A stretch of 64,000 nt of DNA from a virus. Every line of letters begins with the position of its first letter. Position 1 is the first letter of the stretch. Made by a program: the position numbers and the translations under genes. The notes below the pieces were generated by a model that ran no database searches, was not told the origin of the DNA, and was given only the letters and a program-made list of their open reading frames with translations. Positions 36,001 to 45,800 of the stretch are shown here, one piece after another. The stretch spans positions 1 through 64,000 of the IMG/VR virus record IMGVR_UViG_3300025816_000009. One strand, written 5' to 3'.

Positions 36001-37944
36001 TTCTATCCAAAATCATCAAACGGTTCAAAACAACAATTCAACGCTTCGACTGCCCCCGAAAGTCAATTGCTTGGAGCATTACAGAACTCATCCGTGGCAA
36101 CTTCCGGCGTTGATACAAGAAGACCGACATTCACGCTTGGTCGTCCGGCTGTATATATTTGGGGAACTTCTCCATATTTCTCAAATGCTGATTGGTCGAA
36201 TACCGATACTTGGCCGTTCAGTACAAATAAACTTGGTTGGGGTGGTTTAGGAAGTGATGTTGGTTATGGAACAGGAACAGCATTAGCAGAGGGAACTCAA
36301 ACAATTAGAACTGTATTCACCGAAGGCGGAATGGAATTACTTTTGAATGGTAATAGCAAAGGTGTTGACACGAACTCGGGTCAGCACATTTGGGGAATGA
36401 CAATCAAAGCCTGCGATGTGTTGGCGGCTAACGGAAGTATCAACACACCGACGGTAATTAAGAACAGTAAGGACGAACCGATTACAAACTCAAGTCCGAA
36501 TCTAGCCGTATCTTCTAAAGATTTACAGATTGATTATTTGACGCTTAGACAAATCCCATCTCCGGCCATGCTTCCTTTTGATGTTAGTACGACAACACAG
36601 TCCGTTGCTAACGTAGCAAAATATCGAAGCCTCGACATCACGGCTGAAAACATTAGCACTAGCAGAGGTATGAGGATTCGAGTCAGTCTTTTCGAACCGC
36701 CTGCGGCGACAGGAATCCCGCAGGCAGAACCAACTACGGCAATTACAGGATTCACAGATTTAGACCCGGGATTCATAGCAGGTGTTGGAAGTGTTGACCT
36801 TTCAAACTTGCCTGCGTCAGCAATAACAAATGGTTTCGTCATCAAATATCATTTCTATATTCCTCATTCAAATGAAACTGATTTACATCCGATTAATTGG
36901 AATCAGATTCCTATCATTAGAAATTGGGAAGTTCAGTATGATTTGAAACCGACGGCAAGTTTGGACGTGATTGGAAACTCATTCAGTGGCGACCTATCGA
37001 GTCCAATAGGAACAGAAGTGGGCCACATAATCTCGTTCAGAGGAACAGGAATTACAACTGACGTTGATAGATTAATTTCTCAAATCAAGTTTGACTTCGG
37101 TGATGGTTCTCAAACAGGTTGGTTAGATTTTTCCGACCAAACTTTACAAACAACTACTTACGATGTTGCTCACGTTTATTCGAAAGCAGGTTCTTTCAAC
37201 GCGGTTGTATATTCAAAAGATGACAACGGAAATGAGTCTGTAGCAAGTTCCGCAATATCTGTAGTCGTAGCAGAAGTGAAACCTGTCGCCCTATTGAGAG
37301 CAATACCTTCCATGATAAGAGCCGGACAAGCAACAACTTTTGACGCTTCTGAAAGTTATGTTTTGTCAACTGACCAATCGAGAACAATTGCATCTTATAC
37401 ATTTGATTTCGGAGATGGCAGTTCAACTGTCTCCGGCTCAAGCCCGAATGCCGACCATACTTATGCAACCGCCGGAGAATATATGGCGACAGTCAGCGCG
37501 ACTGACAACGCATCTCCGGCCAATACATCCGTTGTCGCGAAAGTGGTTGTCAAGATATTACCTGCGACTCTTGTAATACCGTTAAATCTCAACACCAAGC
37601 CGGCTTCATTTGACCGAACAAGAAAAGCGAACTATAGTTCCACGCCTGTTCTTGATGCAGTATATCCGGAAATGAGCGACATGGGTTCGAGAAGTGATGA
37701 GTTCAAGATGACAGGTTCATTCCTCAAGGCGACAGCGAATGCCGATATTGATTTCATGGAAGAGATTCTAGTCAGTGGCTCTTTAGTCGAGTTCGAATAT
37801 GAAGATACAGATTACAGCGGAAGTGCAGTAAACAAAAAGTTCGTAGGAAGATTAACTGATTTCAACTATCAAAGAGAAGGTGGACGCCATGGCGAAACAC
37901 CGTGGTCGGCTACGCTGATGCGTGAAGCCGGACTAGGAAATTAA
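33094..37944 (+). CDS. Large tail protein with PKD domains
   Basis: 1,616 residues. The first 1,250 are beta-rich, with many W/G/T-rich segments and no recognised family. Two PKD-like domains follow (about residues 1320-1400 and 1415-1490), each with an FDFGDGS motif and ending in a VVAE/VKIL strand; PKD domains mediate surface adhesion. The last 110 residues form another small beta domain. Immediately after the tape measure, this is the slot of the distal-tail/tail-tip proteins. Likely host-contacting tail component. Confidence 0.65.
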   Translation: MAKFTQNITKPFSRLKNGLVELQRWWPAYVKNDGVGGLTVDPVLYHTNFGHLTNADEGSLNSENDTPGVRVEAIKDDGTAAANNDGSNTTFTITISGAGTFSPMCVVSQAGIETKFMLIAPSPDTQANAESVYGESVSSTDRGFGGGTTWLLSQGPYPVFMTVQEFAEMLDTYRHIGSNDGHKKAFLPHAMLGGGALGLGASTALPQIQNDPRVSSSTNWPADGSTASITQSLIRATVFMPLMLDNNQFDKRITNASIDHSTPRDYGTTTNPEFVGYLTADGTGITRYDSDPQGEDSATIRYKDLGYSGDHLQGKVGGWSYFEINKTHNSGTPVKGGMSNPDITADSGPSLAPKYRMRMALACFLKNGTYDITDGNIIPYIYDADRTIGGKNTMTLYQVWNGKDGKGETGNTPQHDCDAQIYPMFDFVQGPVSPAAQGSNAHNSALAEARSWPNLVALDTNKSLTEKINPKFQIVRPNPRRHRLFGVKLTTAGVMELFIEGSGVASYFDFQCREGMPIYITGMTGVLGTGSPNPDFRLDGYQDDAASSTTINATKTTGGWNMNGWWITAGFSAGFDEISTNTYDEIFGDGDSTAVKFQIVRIKTLVNIRPTSEHFYRIGSAASPSTAYVCQGRKPGYMDLVLKLGSTTNPYGIAPMSVGTSMGSPGNTQVRFGGVGSHGSGFSSDTNVPQSENDTYPCRPTVRNAQYPDSSGHFNNDNNYIVRAISPRKDGDDTFSMSPTVSSFGGGSLRVPPPVGWDLPQAYFSWPIYQTGPAGTTVPGSETASRTSRLWLNDTTGAYPVRNVNVDYGSFSKWGHRGLSIAMLSYMDSTTGRHAWDYIKPVSTSGSWLYGRNRPWPAHERCGTRFGYGPSLLETAKVVNTNGISYDGWQDYNANGGNRIEAGEETTKIGVSEIGCSPVWLDMEMRAFVPVSENRMTLIEFDNGISYPVLGRHSMITGGITNDAQFGLGFYPKSSNGSKQQFNASTAPESQLLGALQNSSVATSGVDTRRPTFTLGRPAVYIWGTSPYFSNADWSNTDTWPFSTNKLGWGGLGSDVGYGTGTALAEGTQTIRTVFTEGGMELLLNGNSKGVDTNSGQHIWGMTIKACDVLAANGSINTPTVIKNSKDEPITNSSPNLAVSSKDLQIDYLTLRQIPSPAMLPFDVSTTTQSVANVAKYRSLDITAENISTSRGMRIRVSLFEPPAATGIPQAEPTTAITGFTDLDPGFIAGVGSVDLSNLPASAITNGFVIKYHFYIPHSNETDLHPINWNQIPIIRNWEVQYDLKPTASLDVIGNSFSGDLSSPIGTEVGHIISFRGTGITTDVDRLISQIKFDFGDGSQTGWLDFSDQTLQTTTYDVAHVYSKAGSFNAVVYSKDDNGNESVASSAISVVVAEVKPVALLRAIPSMIRAGQATTFDASESYVLSTDQSRTIASYTFDFGDGSSTVSGSSPNADHTYATAGEYMATVSATDNASPANTSVVAKVVVKILPATLVIPLNLNTKPASFDRTRKANYSSTPVLDAVYPEMSDMGSRSDEFKMTGSFLKATANADIDFMEEILVSGSLVEFEYEDTDYSGSAVNKKFVGRLTDFNYQREGGRHGETPWSATLMREAGLGN
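36994..37009. repeat. CTATTG-N4-CAATAG dyad, one mismatch
   Basis: CTATCG AGTC CAATAG in the tail-protein gene; another near copy (CTATTG AGAG CAATAC) lies at 37291-37306. Confidence 0.4.
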
Positions 37945-37946
37945 GT

Positions 37947-38064
37947 GTAGGTGGGAGCGACCCATAGAACTCTCGACAGGTAATCAAGGCGGGTCATCGT
38001 CCCTTTTCCTCAACACCAAGCCGCACGACGACCGCATACACTGACGCCTTCGTGGTTCTCCTAC
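37947..38064 (-). ncRNA. Second RNA segment in the 38-kb island
   Basis: Follows the RNA at 38066-38145 on the same leftward transcript. GTAGG and CCTAC at its ends (37947-37951, 38060-38064) can pair, and GGG-TCGCT-CCC forms an internal hairpin. No frame on either strand. Weak individual support. Confidence 0.3.
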
Positions 38065-38065
38065 T

Positions 38066-38145
38066 TTGTAAAAGTCCGCGGGGGGTTAGTCGCCGTAGGG
38101 TTCGTACCTTTCGCGGTGTCCGTCGCGTCCTCTTACAAACTAATG
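38066..38145 (-). ncRNA. TTAGTTTG-family RNA, about 75 nt
   Basis: Begins CATTAGTTTGTAAGAGGACGCG on the leftward strand. TTTGTAAGAG pairs with CTTTTACAAA (one G-U), then a tandem GA/AG mismatch, then CGCG pairs with CGCG (38066-38080 with 38124-38139). The tandem GA/AG step is like that of k-turns. The promoter is at 38158-38180. Confidence 0.6.
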
Positions 38146-38157
38146 ACAGAGCCTTTT

Positions 38158-38180
38158 GGTTATAAACCTTTTCATTGAGA
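38158..38180 (-). promoter_or_regulatory. Leftward RNA promoter
   Basis: Reads CTCAATGAAAAGGTTTATAACC on the leftward strand, the same element as at 12.9 and 26.2 kb. Confidence 0.6.
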
Positions 38181-38197
38181 GTTTAGTAATATTGAGG

Positions 38198-38276
38198 TAA
38201 GAGAAGCGGGCAATTACAAACCTTCTTGGAATCTCTTCCTTTTCTCGGTTTCCTCATCCTGTCCCGTCTTCTCTTA
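38198..38276 (-). ncRNA. Distal structured RNA, 13-bp closing stem
   Basis: TAAGAGAAGCGGG at 38198-38210 faces CCCG-T-CTTCTCTTA at 38263-38276: 13 bp with one bulged base. It lies downstream of the 38279-38414 RNA on the same leftward transcript, which ends near the next leftward promoter. A perfect 9-bp run plus 4 bp in a 79-base span is unlikely by chance at this location. Confidence 0.5.
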
Positions 38277-38278
38277 GG

Positions 38279-38414
38279 TTGTAAGATTTCGCGTTGCTGT
38301 TGGTCCTAGCCTTTTAGTGATATTTTCCATCATTCTATTCAAGTTTTTACACTCTGTTTCTTTCACTACCCTAACTTTCACGAATCCGCGCCGCGTCCTC
38401 TTACAAACTAAACG
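38279..38414 (-). ncRNA. TTAGTTTG-family RNA, about 130 nt
   Basis: Begins CGTTTAGTTTGTAAGAGGACGCGG. TTGTAAGA pairs with TCTTACAA, and CGCG with CGCG across a GGA/AAA internal loop (38279-38293 with 38392-38406). Compared with the 38.1-kb copy the 5' strand is identical while the 3' strand differs by compensating or loop changes, which supports an RNA structure. Confidence 0.6.
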
Positions 38415-38425
38415 AGTCGTCTTTT

Positions 38426-38483
38426 GGTTATAAACCTTTTTATTGAGAGTTCTTTACATTGATAGTTCGAAACACTTATAAGG
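38426..38483. promoter_or_regulatory. Divergent promoter pair
   Basis: Leftward GGTTATAAACC with ATTGAGA box drives the RNAs. Rightward ATTGATA box then CACTTATAAGG (38473-38483), followed by CCTAGGACAGAACATG, drives the gene at 38504. Confidence 0.65.
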
Positions 38484-38503
38484 GGGAATGCCTAGGACAG
38501 AAC

Positions 38504-38779
38504 ATGAACTGCCAAGAGGAACAAATGACTCAAGAAATGTGGGACGCTATGCCGGAAGGTATGACCGTAAACTATGTGCGTCAAATGGAACAAATGACTC
38601 CTAGAGTAGCCCCGACTGTATCTGTAATGAACGGTTCTTCCCATCAATGGGACGCTGAAGTAGGCGCTTGGTATGCTACTCGTATAACCAACATGGACGA
38701 ATTATTGTGGGCTTACGCTGTTAGAACTGACGGTGGAGATGCTTGGGTCGCTACTGAAACAGAGAGGGTTTACGCTTGA
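38504..38779 (+). CDS. Hypothetical protein behind a strong promoter
   Basis: 91 residues beginning MNCQEEQMTQEMWDAMPEG, acidic, Trp/Met-rich, with no recognised domain. The ATG is part of the CCTAGGACAGAACATG motif about 20 bases from the TATA, so translation is close to leaderless; an in-frame start at 38459 precedes the promoter. Likely an early host-takeover-type gene, by promoter class only. Confidence 0.55.
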   Translation: MNCQEEQMTQEMWDAMPEGMTVNYVRQMEQMTPRVAPTVSVMNGSSHQWDAEVGAWYATRITNMDELLWAYAVRTDGGDAWVATETERVYA

Positions 38780-38982
38780 GTCTAGCATTCGACAGCCGGC
38801 TTGACTTTTTGAAAAACGGCATCGCCGCTTGGGAAATTGGTAATCAATGGAAAGGGCCATGCGGCCATTCTATCTCTGAAATAAAAAGCGATTGCGTATA
38901 TTGTATGGCAGTGCATGAATACATGATGTATTTAGATTGGCTACCGGAATATAATTACGGTCAGACAGTGGGTGGTCAATAA
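38776..38982 (+). CDS. 68-residue hypothetical protein
   Basis: Starts with TTG overlapping the previous stop by 4 bases. Contains CGH and CVYC motifs that could form one zinc site (C...H...C-x2-C). Overlaps the next ATG by 1 base, a tightly coupled operon. Function unknown. Confidence 0.5.
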   Translation: MSLAFDSRLDFLKNGIAAWEIGNQWKGPCGHSISEIKSDCVYCMAVHEYMMYLDWLPEYNYGQTVGGQ

Positions 38983-39563
38983 TGAACATCTTCGTTCTCG
39001 ATTCTCGTCCGATGTTAGCGGCTCAATACCAATGTGATAAACACGTCCCGAAAATGATAGTCGAAAATATGCAAATGCTAACAACGGCGCTTGTTAAATC
39101 CGGTTCACTTTTACAATCTGAATTACCGTTCCGCGTTGATGGAATCACAAGATATTCCGGAAACGCATATCCTCACCATCCTTGTACGAAATGGGTTGGA
39201 AAAGACTTGACAACAAATCTTGAAAATGTCAGTGAAGTCGATGGGAAAAATTACGCTTGGTTATGGCTTAACACCAACCAATTGTTTATTGAATACAATC
39301 GAAGATTCAACAAAGTCCACGGTTGTCTCAAAGCATACAACCAACTACCAATTCCAACAGACTATTCAATTCAGTTAGCAAAATGCCAAATGCAACACAA
39401 TCACGATTTTGTCTTGGCTATGCCGGACGAATACAAAGACCCGGACGCAGTAGTGGCTTACAGGAATTATTATCACAGCAAGACTTTCGCTAAGTGGGAA
39501 AAAGACCCACGTCCAAACGGCAACACGCCTGTTTGGTGGAAGGGTCATAAAGGTGGGATTTGA
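38982..39563 (+). CDS. Pyrimidine-dimer-glycosylase-like protein
   Basis: 193 residues. The opening NIFVLDSRPMLAAQYQCDKHVPKMIVENMQMLTTAL is characteristic of a phage family often annotated as pyrimidine dimer DNA glycosylase (T4 DenV-like). Further motifs are HHPCTKWVGK, NYAWLWLNTNQLFIEYN and a C-terminal VAYRNYYHSKTFAKWEKDP. If correct it would repair UV damage in viral DNA; the link of this family to DenV activity is weak, so the family is surer than the function. Confidence 0.55.
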   Translation: MNIFVLDSRPMLAAQYQCDKHVPKMIVENMQMLTTALVKSGSLLQSELPFRVDGITRYSGNAYPHHPCTKWVGKDLTTNLENVSEVDGKNYAWLWLNTNQLFIEYNRRFNKVHGCLKAYNQLPIPTDYSIQLAKCQMQHNHDFVLAMPDEYKDPDAVVAYRNYYHSKTFAKWEKDPRPNGNTPVWWKGHKGGI

Positions 39564-39566
39564 GGA

Positions 39567-39839
39567 ATGAATATGGAACTGAAAGAATTGACAGTAAAAC
39601 AGATAATGAGATGGAGAGGCGTAGTTCATGGACCGGATGCGGTTGAAACTAGGTTTCAGATTGAATCAGAACCCGGAGCGGATTCGTTAGCGTTATTCCA
39701 ACTTGAGTTAACTGCTAACTTTGCTCATGCTCGTATGTCTGATGTATTAGTTAGAGAAATACTCACACCAATGAAAAATGATTTCAGAGGTGTTAAGTTC
39801 ATCAAAGAGGAAGATGCTCAACAATATATGATTCAGTAA
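39567..39839 (+). CDS. Hypothetical protein
   Basis: 90 residues, mixed alpha/beta (LKELTVKQIMRWRGVVHGPDAV..., LALFQLELTANFAHARM). Begins 3 bases after the previous stop; alternative ATG at 39573. No recognised family. Confidence 0.5.
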   Translation: MNMELKELTVKQIMRWRGVVHGPDAVETRFQIESEPGADSLALFQLELTANFAHARMSDVLVREILTPMKNDFRGVKFIKEEDAQQYMIQ

Positions 39840-39872
39840 GGGTGATGAACCCTAACCCACGCTGATTCATTC

Positions 39873-42800
39873 GTGCCTAAAGTCCCAACCACGAAGGTTT
39901 CTCTGATTCCGCCATTGGGTGCGGGCTTGGGATTGCCGTTTACCGTGATGTATGCGGATGAAAAAATTGACCCATCGTCAACAACGGCAGGGAGATTTAA
40001 TCGAGATTCAGACTTGTTGGCTGATTCATATCCAAGAACCGGACAGTTAGCAACTCAACCAATGCCGAATGCTCCAAAGATTCAGACTAGACAACAATCA
40101 TCCGGGGGAATAACTCCCACTTCCGGAAATACTTTCAATTTGAAACCTGTTTATGAATCAGCATATTTTAACATGGGAGCGCCAAGTTTGAATTATGGAA
40201 TGGGTCAATTAGAGTTTTGTCAATTGATGCAACACTCATCTCGGTCAATGTGGGATGCAACTAAGATTCGTTCAGAGTTCATAGTTCCGAGAAGGACGTA
40301 TTCGACCGCCGGAAGATACACATCCCATCCCCGAAGAAAGTTTGCATCAGCAAGACAAGGTAATTTTTCTTTGATGGAAGTCATGTCCGCTCCCGACGTC
40401 AACGCACTTCACACGCCATGCGACCAATTAATCGGAACAGTGGGCGGCTTGGATGGAGTCGGCGCTTGTTCAAATGCAAACTTCAATGGTGGAATGCGGG
40501 TTGCGGCTTTGACTCATTTTGCTAAATCCGATTTACCTTCGAACGGTTTTGGCTTGACTTATGGCGACGCACATAATACAATATTCGCAACATCTCTGCA
40601 TTCTCATCCAATCAAGGATGGTCAGACTACAGCAAATGCCGGCATCGCTTCCAACGGCGGCGGGACTTCCGATTGGTCGGGTCAAAACTTCTATGAAACT
40701 TGGGATGTTATGTGGACTTTGAATCAACACACAATTCCTCAAACATTGACCGCAGGGACTACGCTCTCCGCTCCCGATGCTTGTATGACTGCTGACGCTA
40801 CCAACAATACAGACGACGACCATTACTTCAAGATGAATACAATTCAAAGTGTGGCCGTTCGAGACATACCGACATATGGTGGAACAGAGAAGACCTCTCC
40901 AATAGGAGCGGCGCAGTATGGGAATCATGTAGTTGCTGATTCTTGCGGGCTTGTAGGATTTGAGGGAACTATTTCAGTGTCGGGATTCTTTTCAGTTTCA
41001 GCCGGAAAACTTGGTGGTAATAGTTTCAGTGAAGATTTATGGAATACAGAAGGCGTCGGATATGGCGGATTAAACATACAGGTTCACTCCGGTTTGACTC
41101 ATAGAAGAAATCGCTTGTACTCTCAAAGAACAAACAATGCCGCTAAAGAATATGACACGATTTTCAGATATGGTTCAGACGGAACAGCAGTTCAACCGAT
41201 GACAGATGCGATGAAAACTCGCGCAAAACGCTTTGCCGGTTCGACTATTGACGCCAATAGTTCTTCCTTCTATGCAACAAGAACTCTGTACGACAACAAG
41301 GGTTCGTTTGGTGGCGGCGGAAATCAAGATTTAGTTGGAGATATTCCAACAACAAATGCTCCGGGAATCCTTGGAGATACTGCGGACATGAATGCAACTT
41401 CGGTTTCTAACACTTACAGTTCGGCTTTCTTGAAAAACAGGATTCCAACAAAAGTAAAAATTGTTCCTCAAATTGTTGGATATGAAAATATCACAGTCGC
41501 TCCCGGAAGTTCGAAGACAACTCAACATAGTGGCGCTTCTAATATTGTATTTAGAAAACCAATTGTCGATTATCACGTTCTCGTCTCCGTAATAAAACCG
41601 ACAACAAATGTTGCGAAGTCAGCGGCGGCAAGTCCGAACAACGGACACGAAGATGTTGGAACTCCGACAAGTCGAAATAATCCCGCTCCAAGATGGCCGA
41701 CTATTGACGCCAATTACGACGGGGAGTCATGCAACATTTTCCATGCGGTTTTCAGAATAAATCCGGAAAACTTGGAACAGGTTTACATCAATACTAGCCA
41801 AGGGGCGGCTCACGATTTGAATATGAATGAGAAAATATGCGCTCATTCTGTTATGCCTAGACATAATTACGGCACTAACGCTCTCGCCGGAAAAACTTCG
41901 CAGGGTTGGGGTCTTCATCAAATGACACCATTTCGACCAATCTCAAATCACGCTTGGGCAAAGATTCCTAGACTATCCGGAACAATTGAGCCGGGTGGGT
42001 TTTATCAGAGAGGTGGAATATCTCATTTATGGGATGCTGATGGATATGGTGGCGAACTTTTCGTCTCCGCTGACATGACTCACGCTTCTGATTTCAACTC
42101 ACAAGTTTGGGGCAACGGACAGATGTGGCCGGATGGAGATAACAACGCAGGTAATCCGCCCGGTTCTGAACTTATGATATTCAAATACAGTAGCAGGGGC
42201 GACCCATTTTACACCAAGGGGGCTACTACAATGGCCGATAATCCACTAAGGGCGGCGATGGTAGCCAAGACCAATACAGACTACATAACAGGGTTCTATG
42301 CGGCTTCTATGGATGGCGGTTTTACTATCACTGACACTGCAACAAAAACTTGGAAGGGGTGGTCAATTCATGATTGGGTATTCCCTCAAAAAGAATTGAT
42401 GAGATATTTGGGAAGAGAAGACAAAGGACTTCTTTCTAATCACCCAAGTTTGCACTGCTCGTCTCTTAGCATTCAAGAAGATGGCCGAATGTTAATGGCC
42501 GCCATTCAGAGAGATGTGATTGTCAGTGCTGACGAATATCCTTACGAAGATGTAGGATTTCCATTGAATCCGAGTATAAGTGCGACAGAATGTCCGTCGG
42601 GTTTCTATTACGATGCGGCTTCTAAAACCTGTAAATCAATTATGAATCCGACTTACGATTCTAGCGGAAGTGTTTGGCCGGGAACAGGAGATGAAATAGC
42701 CGGCTTGGAAGCACCTAGACCTGTTATTGCGGCTGACGGAACTAAATCAACAAACACTCCACCCGGAAATAATTTTTCAAGATGGCCGACTTGGACTACT

Positions 42801-45800
42801 CTGAAAGCGAACACAAAGGCTCGTTCTCTAATTCTATTATTCAGCAACACCCCTGCTTCCGGTGGAAAACTTGTAGCAGGCCGAGCCAAGTTTGACATCA
42901 CGACAGAGAAAGTCGGAACACAAACTGTCTCTGTTGAAAATTGGACTTTCGACGATACATGGTGGAATGGTTCACAGATTGCTTGGTGGTATCAAGAGTC
43001 GGGTCAGAGAGCGATACCGATTACATACGGTTCGTACCCCGAAGCAAGATGTAGTCATGCCGTTCTTCCAAGAGCGCTTCCGCATCTAATGTCTGATGGA
43101 ACTCACACCGGCGGTTATCCACAGTCGATGCCGATTGATAGAGTCATGAGTTCACCTGCCGGAAATAATGGAACAACTCGTTCGACGCTTGATACTTGGG
43201 CTACTGCAAGACGAAACTTCCTACTTCTTACTCGATACATCCCGACAACAATTGGATTTTCAGATTTCGGAATTGGAATGAATCCACATCAAGAAGTTGG
43301 GTGGGCCGGTTGGTCAATGCCGACTGCCCTATTCGACCCAATAGACTACGGTAATGGAACAGACTTCTTCCAAGAAACTAACATATTGATTTCACTTTGG
43401 GAAAATTATTTTCCGAATAATAATCAAAACGCTAGTGCGGCTAGAAGTTATATCGGACCGAGAGGTGGTTTCTCTCACTTCGGTCCTTTGCATTATGGAA
43501 CTTCGGGATTCAATCACCCATACGAAACTGACATAATTTGGACTCAAGTTCACGGCGGAGTTGGGTATGACCTTCCTCTTCATCTTCTGATTCCGCCGGC
43601 AGTTCATGTTCGAGCAAGAAGTGGTGGAAATGGTTCACTCGATTTGGAACTTGAATTGCCGTTTCACAGGACAGATACAATCGAACTTGACGGGGCTATT
43701 GGGTTCAATAGTGGGTTCGACAAAGGCCCCGAAAACTTGCCGGGTGGCTCAAGGCCGACTCTTGGAAATTATTCATTATCGACGAATCTTTGGAATCGCA
43801 AAACTTTGAACTCGGGCGGTGCGAAGATGGGTGGTTATGATTCCTCATATCAAAGAGTACACGGACCAATAATCGAAGGTACGGGATTGACTGCTTTTTG
43901 GGGCGACCATCCAACAGATAGATTCCATGCTTCGGCTATGCCGATAATGCCACCTAACACATACAGTCATAAAGAAGTCGAGACAAATATGTACCCACCA
44001 ATCATGCTTGCTAGAAGTTCTGAATACAATAGGTTAGACCAATTGGCAGTCAGTGAACAACTGCAATCATCAACCGAAGTTCATCTAAGTCAGACAACAA
44101 GACCATTTTGGGATTCCGGTTCTATGGTATCTGCTAGAGGTGTCGGTTCGATGAATGATAAAAAATTGAATCGAGCGAGATTCCTTTCAGAGATAGCAGG
44201 CAAGAAAGTTTACACATCTCCCGAAGCGTGTGTTGATTTCACATTTACAGGAACGAACAGTCCGGATGCCGGATTAGGAAAAGGTCAGAGAATACTAAGA
44301 ACACCCGAAGGAACTCTTCACCAATTCTTAATCGAAAGAAGTGGGCAGGCATCAAGTTCGAATATGCCGATGTGGACTCACTACAAACAACCGACAGGAC
44401 AGGATTTATTTTGGAATAGCAAGGCTCTGAAAACAGACGGTTCAAATTACGATGGTAAAGATGAATGCGGACCTTTGTTAGAAACTCTGACAGGAAGTTC
44501 AGACAAGGGTCGAGTATTGGGTGCGGCATACGCAAGCGATTCAGCCGGTACAATCCACGCTGTCATCGAGTACACCGCTTTGAAGTCCGATTCCACATCA
44601 ACTCTCGAAAGGGCGCACAGGCTTTACTATACATACGCCAAGCGCACATTGAAATCCAACTCTCCAACTCCTGTTTATGATTGGGATTGGTCAATTCACA
44701 CGCCTCAATTGATTAACGCCGGAACTCTTACAGGAACGGATGGAGAGAAGGCCGGTTCACCAAATGACCTAAGACAACCGTCGTTAGTTTGCGACGCATC
44801 AGACCGCCTGCATTTGGCCTTTACACAGGTAGTCAAATCAACCAATGGTGGGTCAAGAAATTATTCAGCGATATGGCTAATGAACAAGTTGGCTACAGAA
44901 GATGAGTTCCCTGCGTTCGTAGGTAATGGGAATCATCCGGAGACAACGGATTCCCGTATTCAATTGGTATCTCCGATAATGACATCAGCCGAAGAATCAA
45001 ACGCGGCAACAAATAATCCGGCGACTCTGAATCAAAAAGTAATTTATTGCGATATGCCGAAAATATGTTTGCGAGGTGATGGTGTTCCTGTTGTGTTTTA
45101 TCGAGGCGACCCAACAGCGAACTACACAACTGCCGCTAGAAGGTTCACGGCTATTTACGTCAATAGGGGAGCGGAAGGAACATCCTCGGACTCCATGGGA
45201 AGAATCAAGTTTGACACGAGTCAAGCAGTTTCGAACTTGGGTTATGTTTTGTCGGGAGATGTTAATTCGACGCCTGCTACAGATGTGATTTATTATGATG
45301 CAATTATTGATGAGAAAGACAGAGCATACACGACCGGCATTTGGGGGAATGATTCGACTTATCATAGAGCAACCCAAGTAAACACATTCAATACAAGACA
45401 AGATTTCCTTGAACAATATACAACGGCGAAAGGTTTGGGAACGACTAGAACTTTGTACGCAACGACAGTAGCCTCGAATACTTTGTCATATCTTAGCGAC
45501 ATTACAATGACTTCAAACGGAGACGGACAGATACACATGATATTCGGTTTCTCTTTACAAGGAGCAACCCCGAAAGGAAAAACAACCCGAACAACTAACA
45601 CAACTCAAAGTATAATCTCACCACTACAAGTTCCGGCAACGCCTGTTAGTCCAATGGACGCAACACAGCCCGGAGACGGAACAATCTATGATGGCGGATA
45701 TACTGATTCAATGGCACATCAAAACTTTTCAACGGGTGGAAGTTATCCATCAAGTTTGAAAGATTGGGAAGGACAGAATAAACATTTCTTGGAAGTTTGG

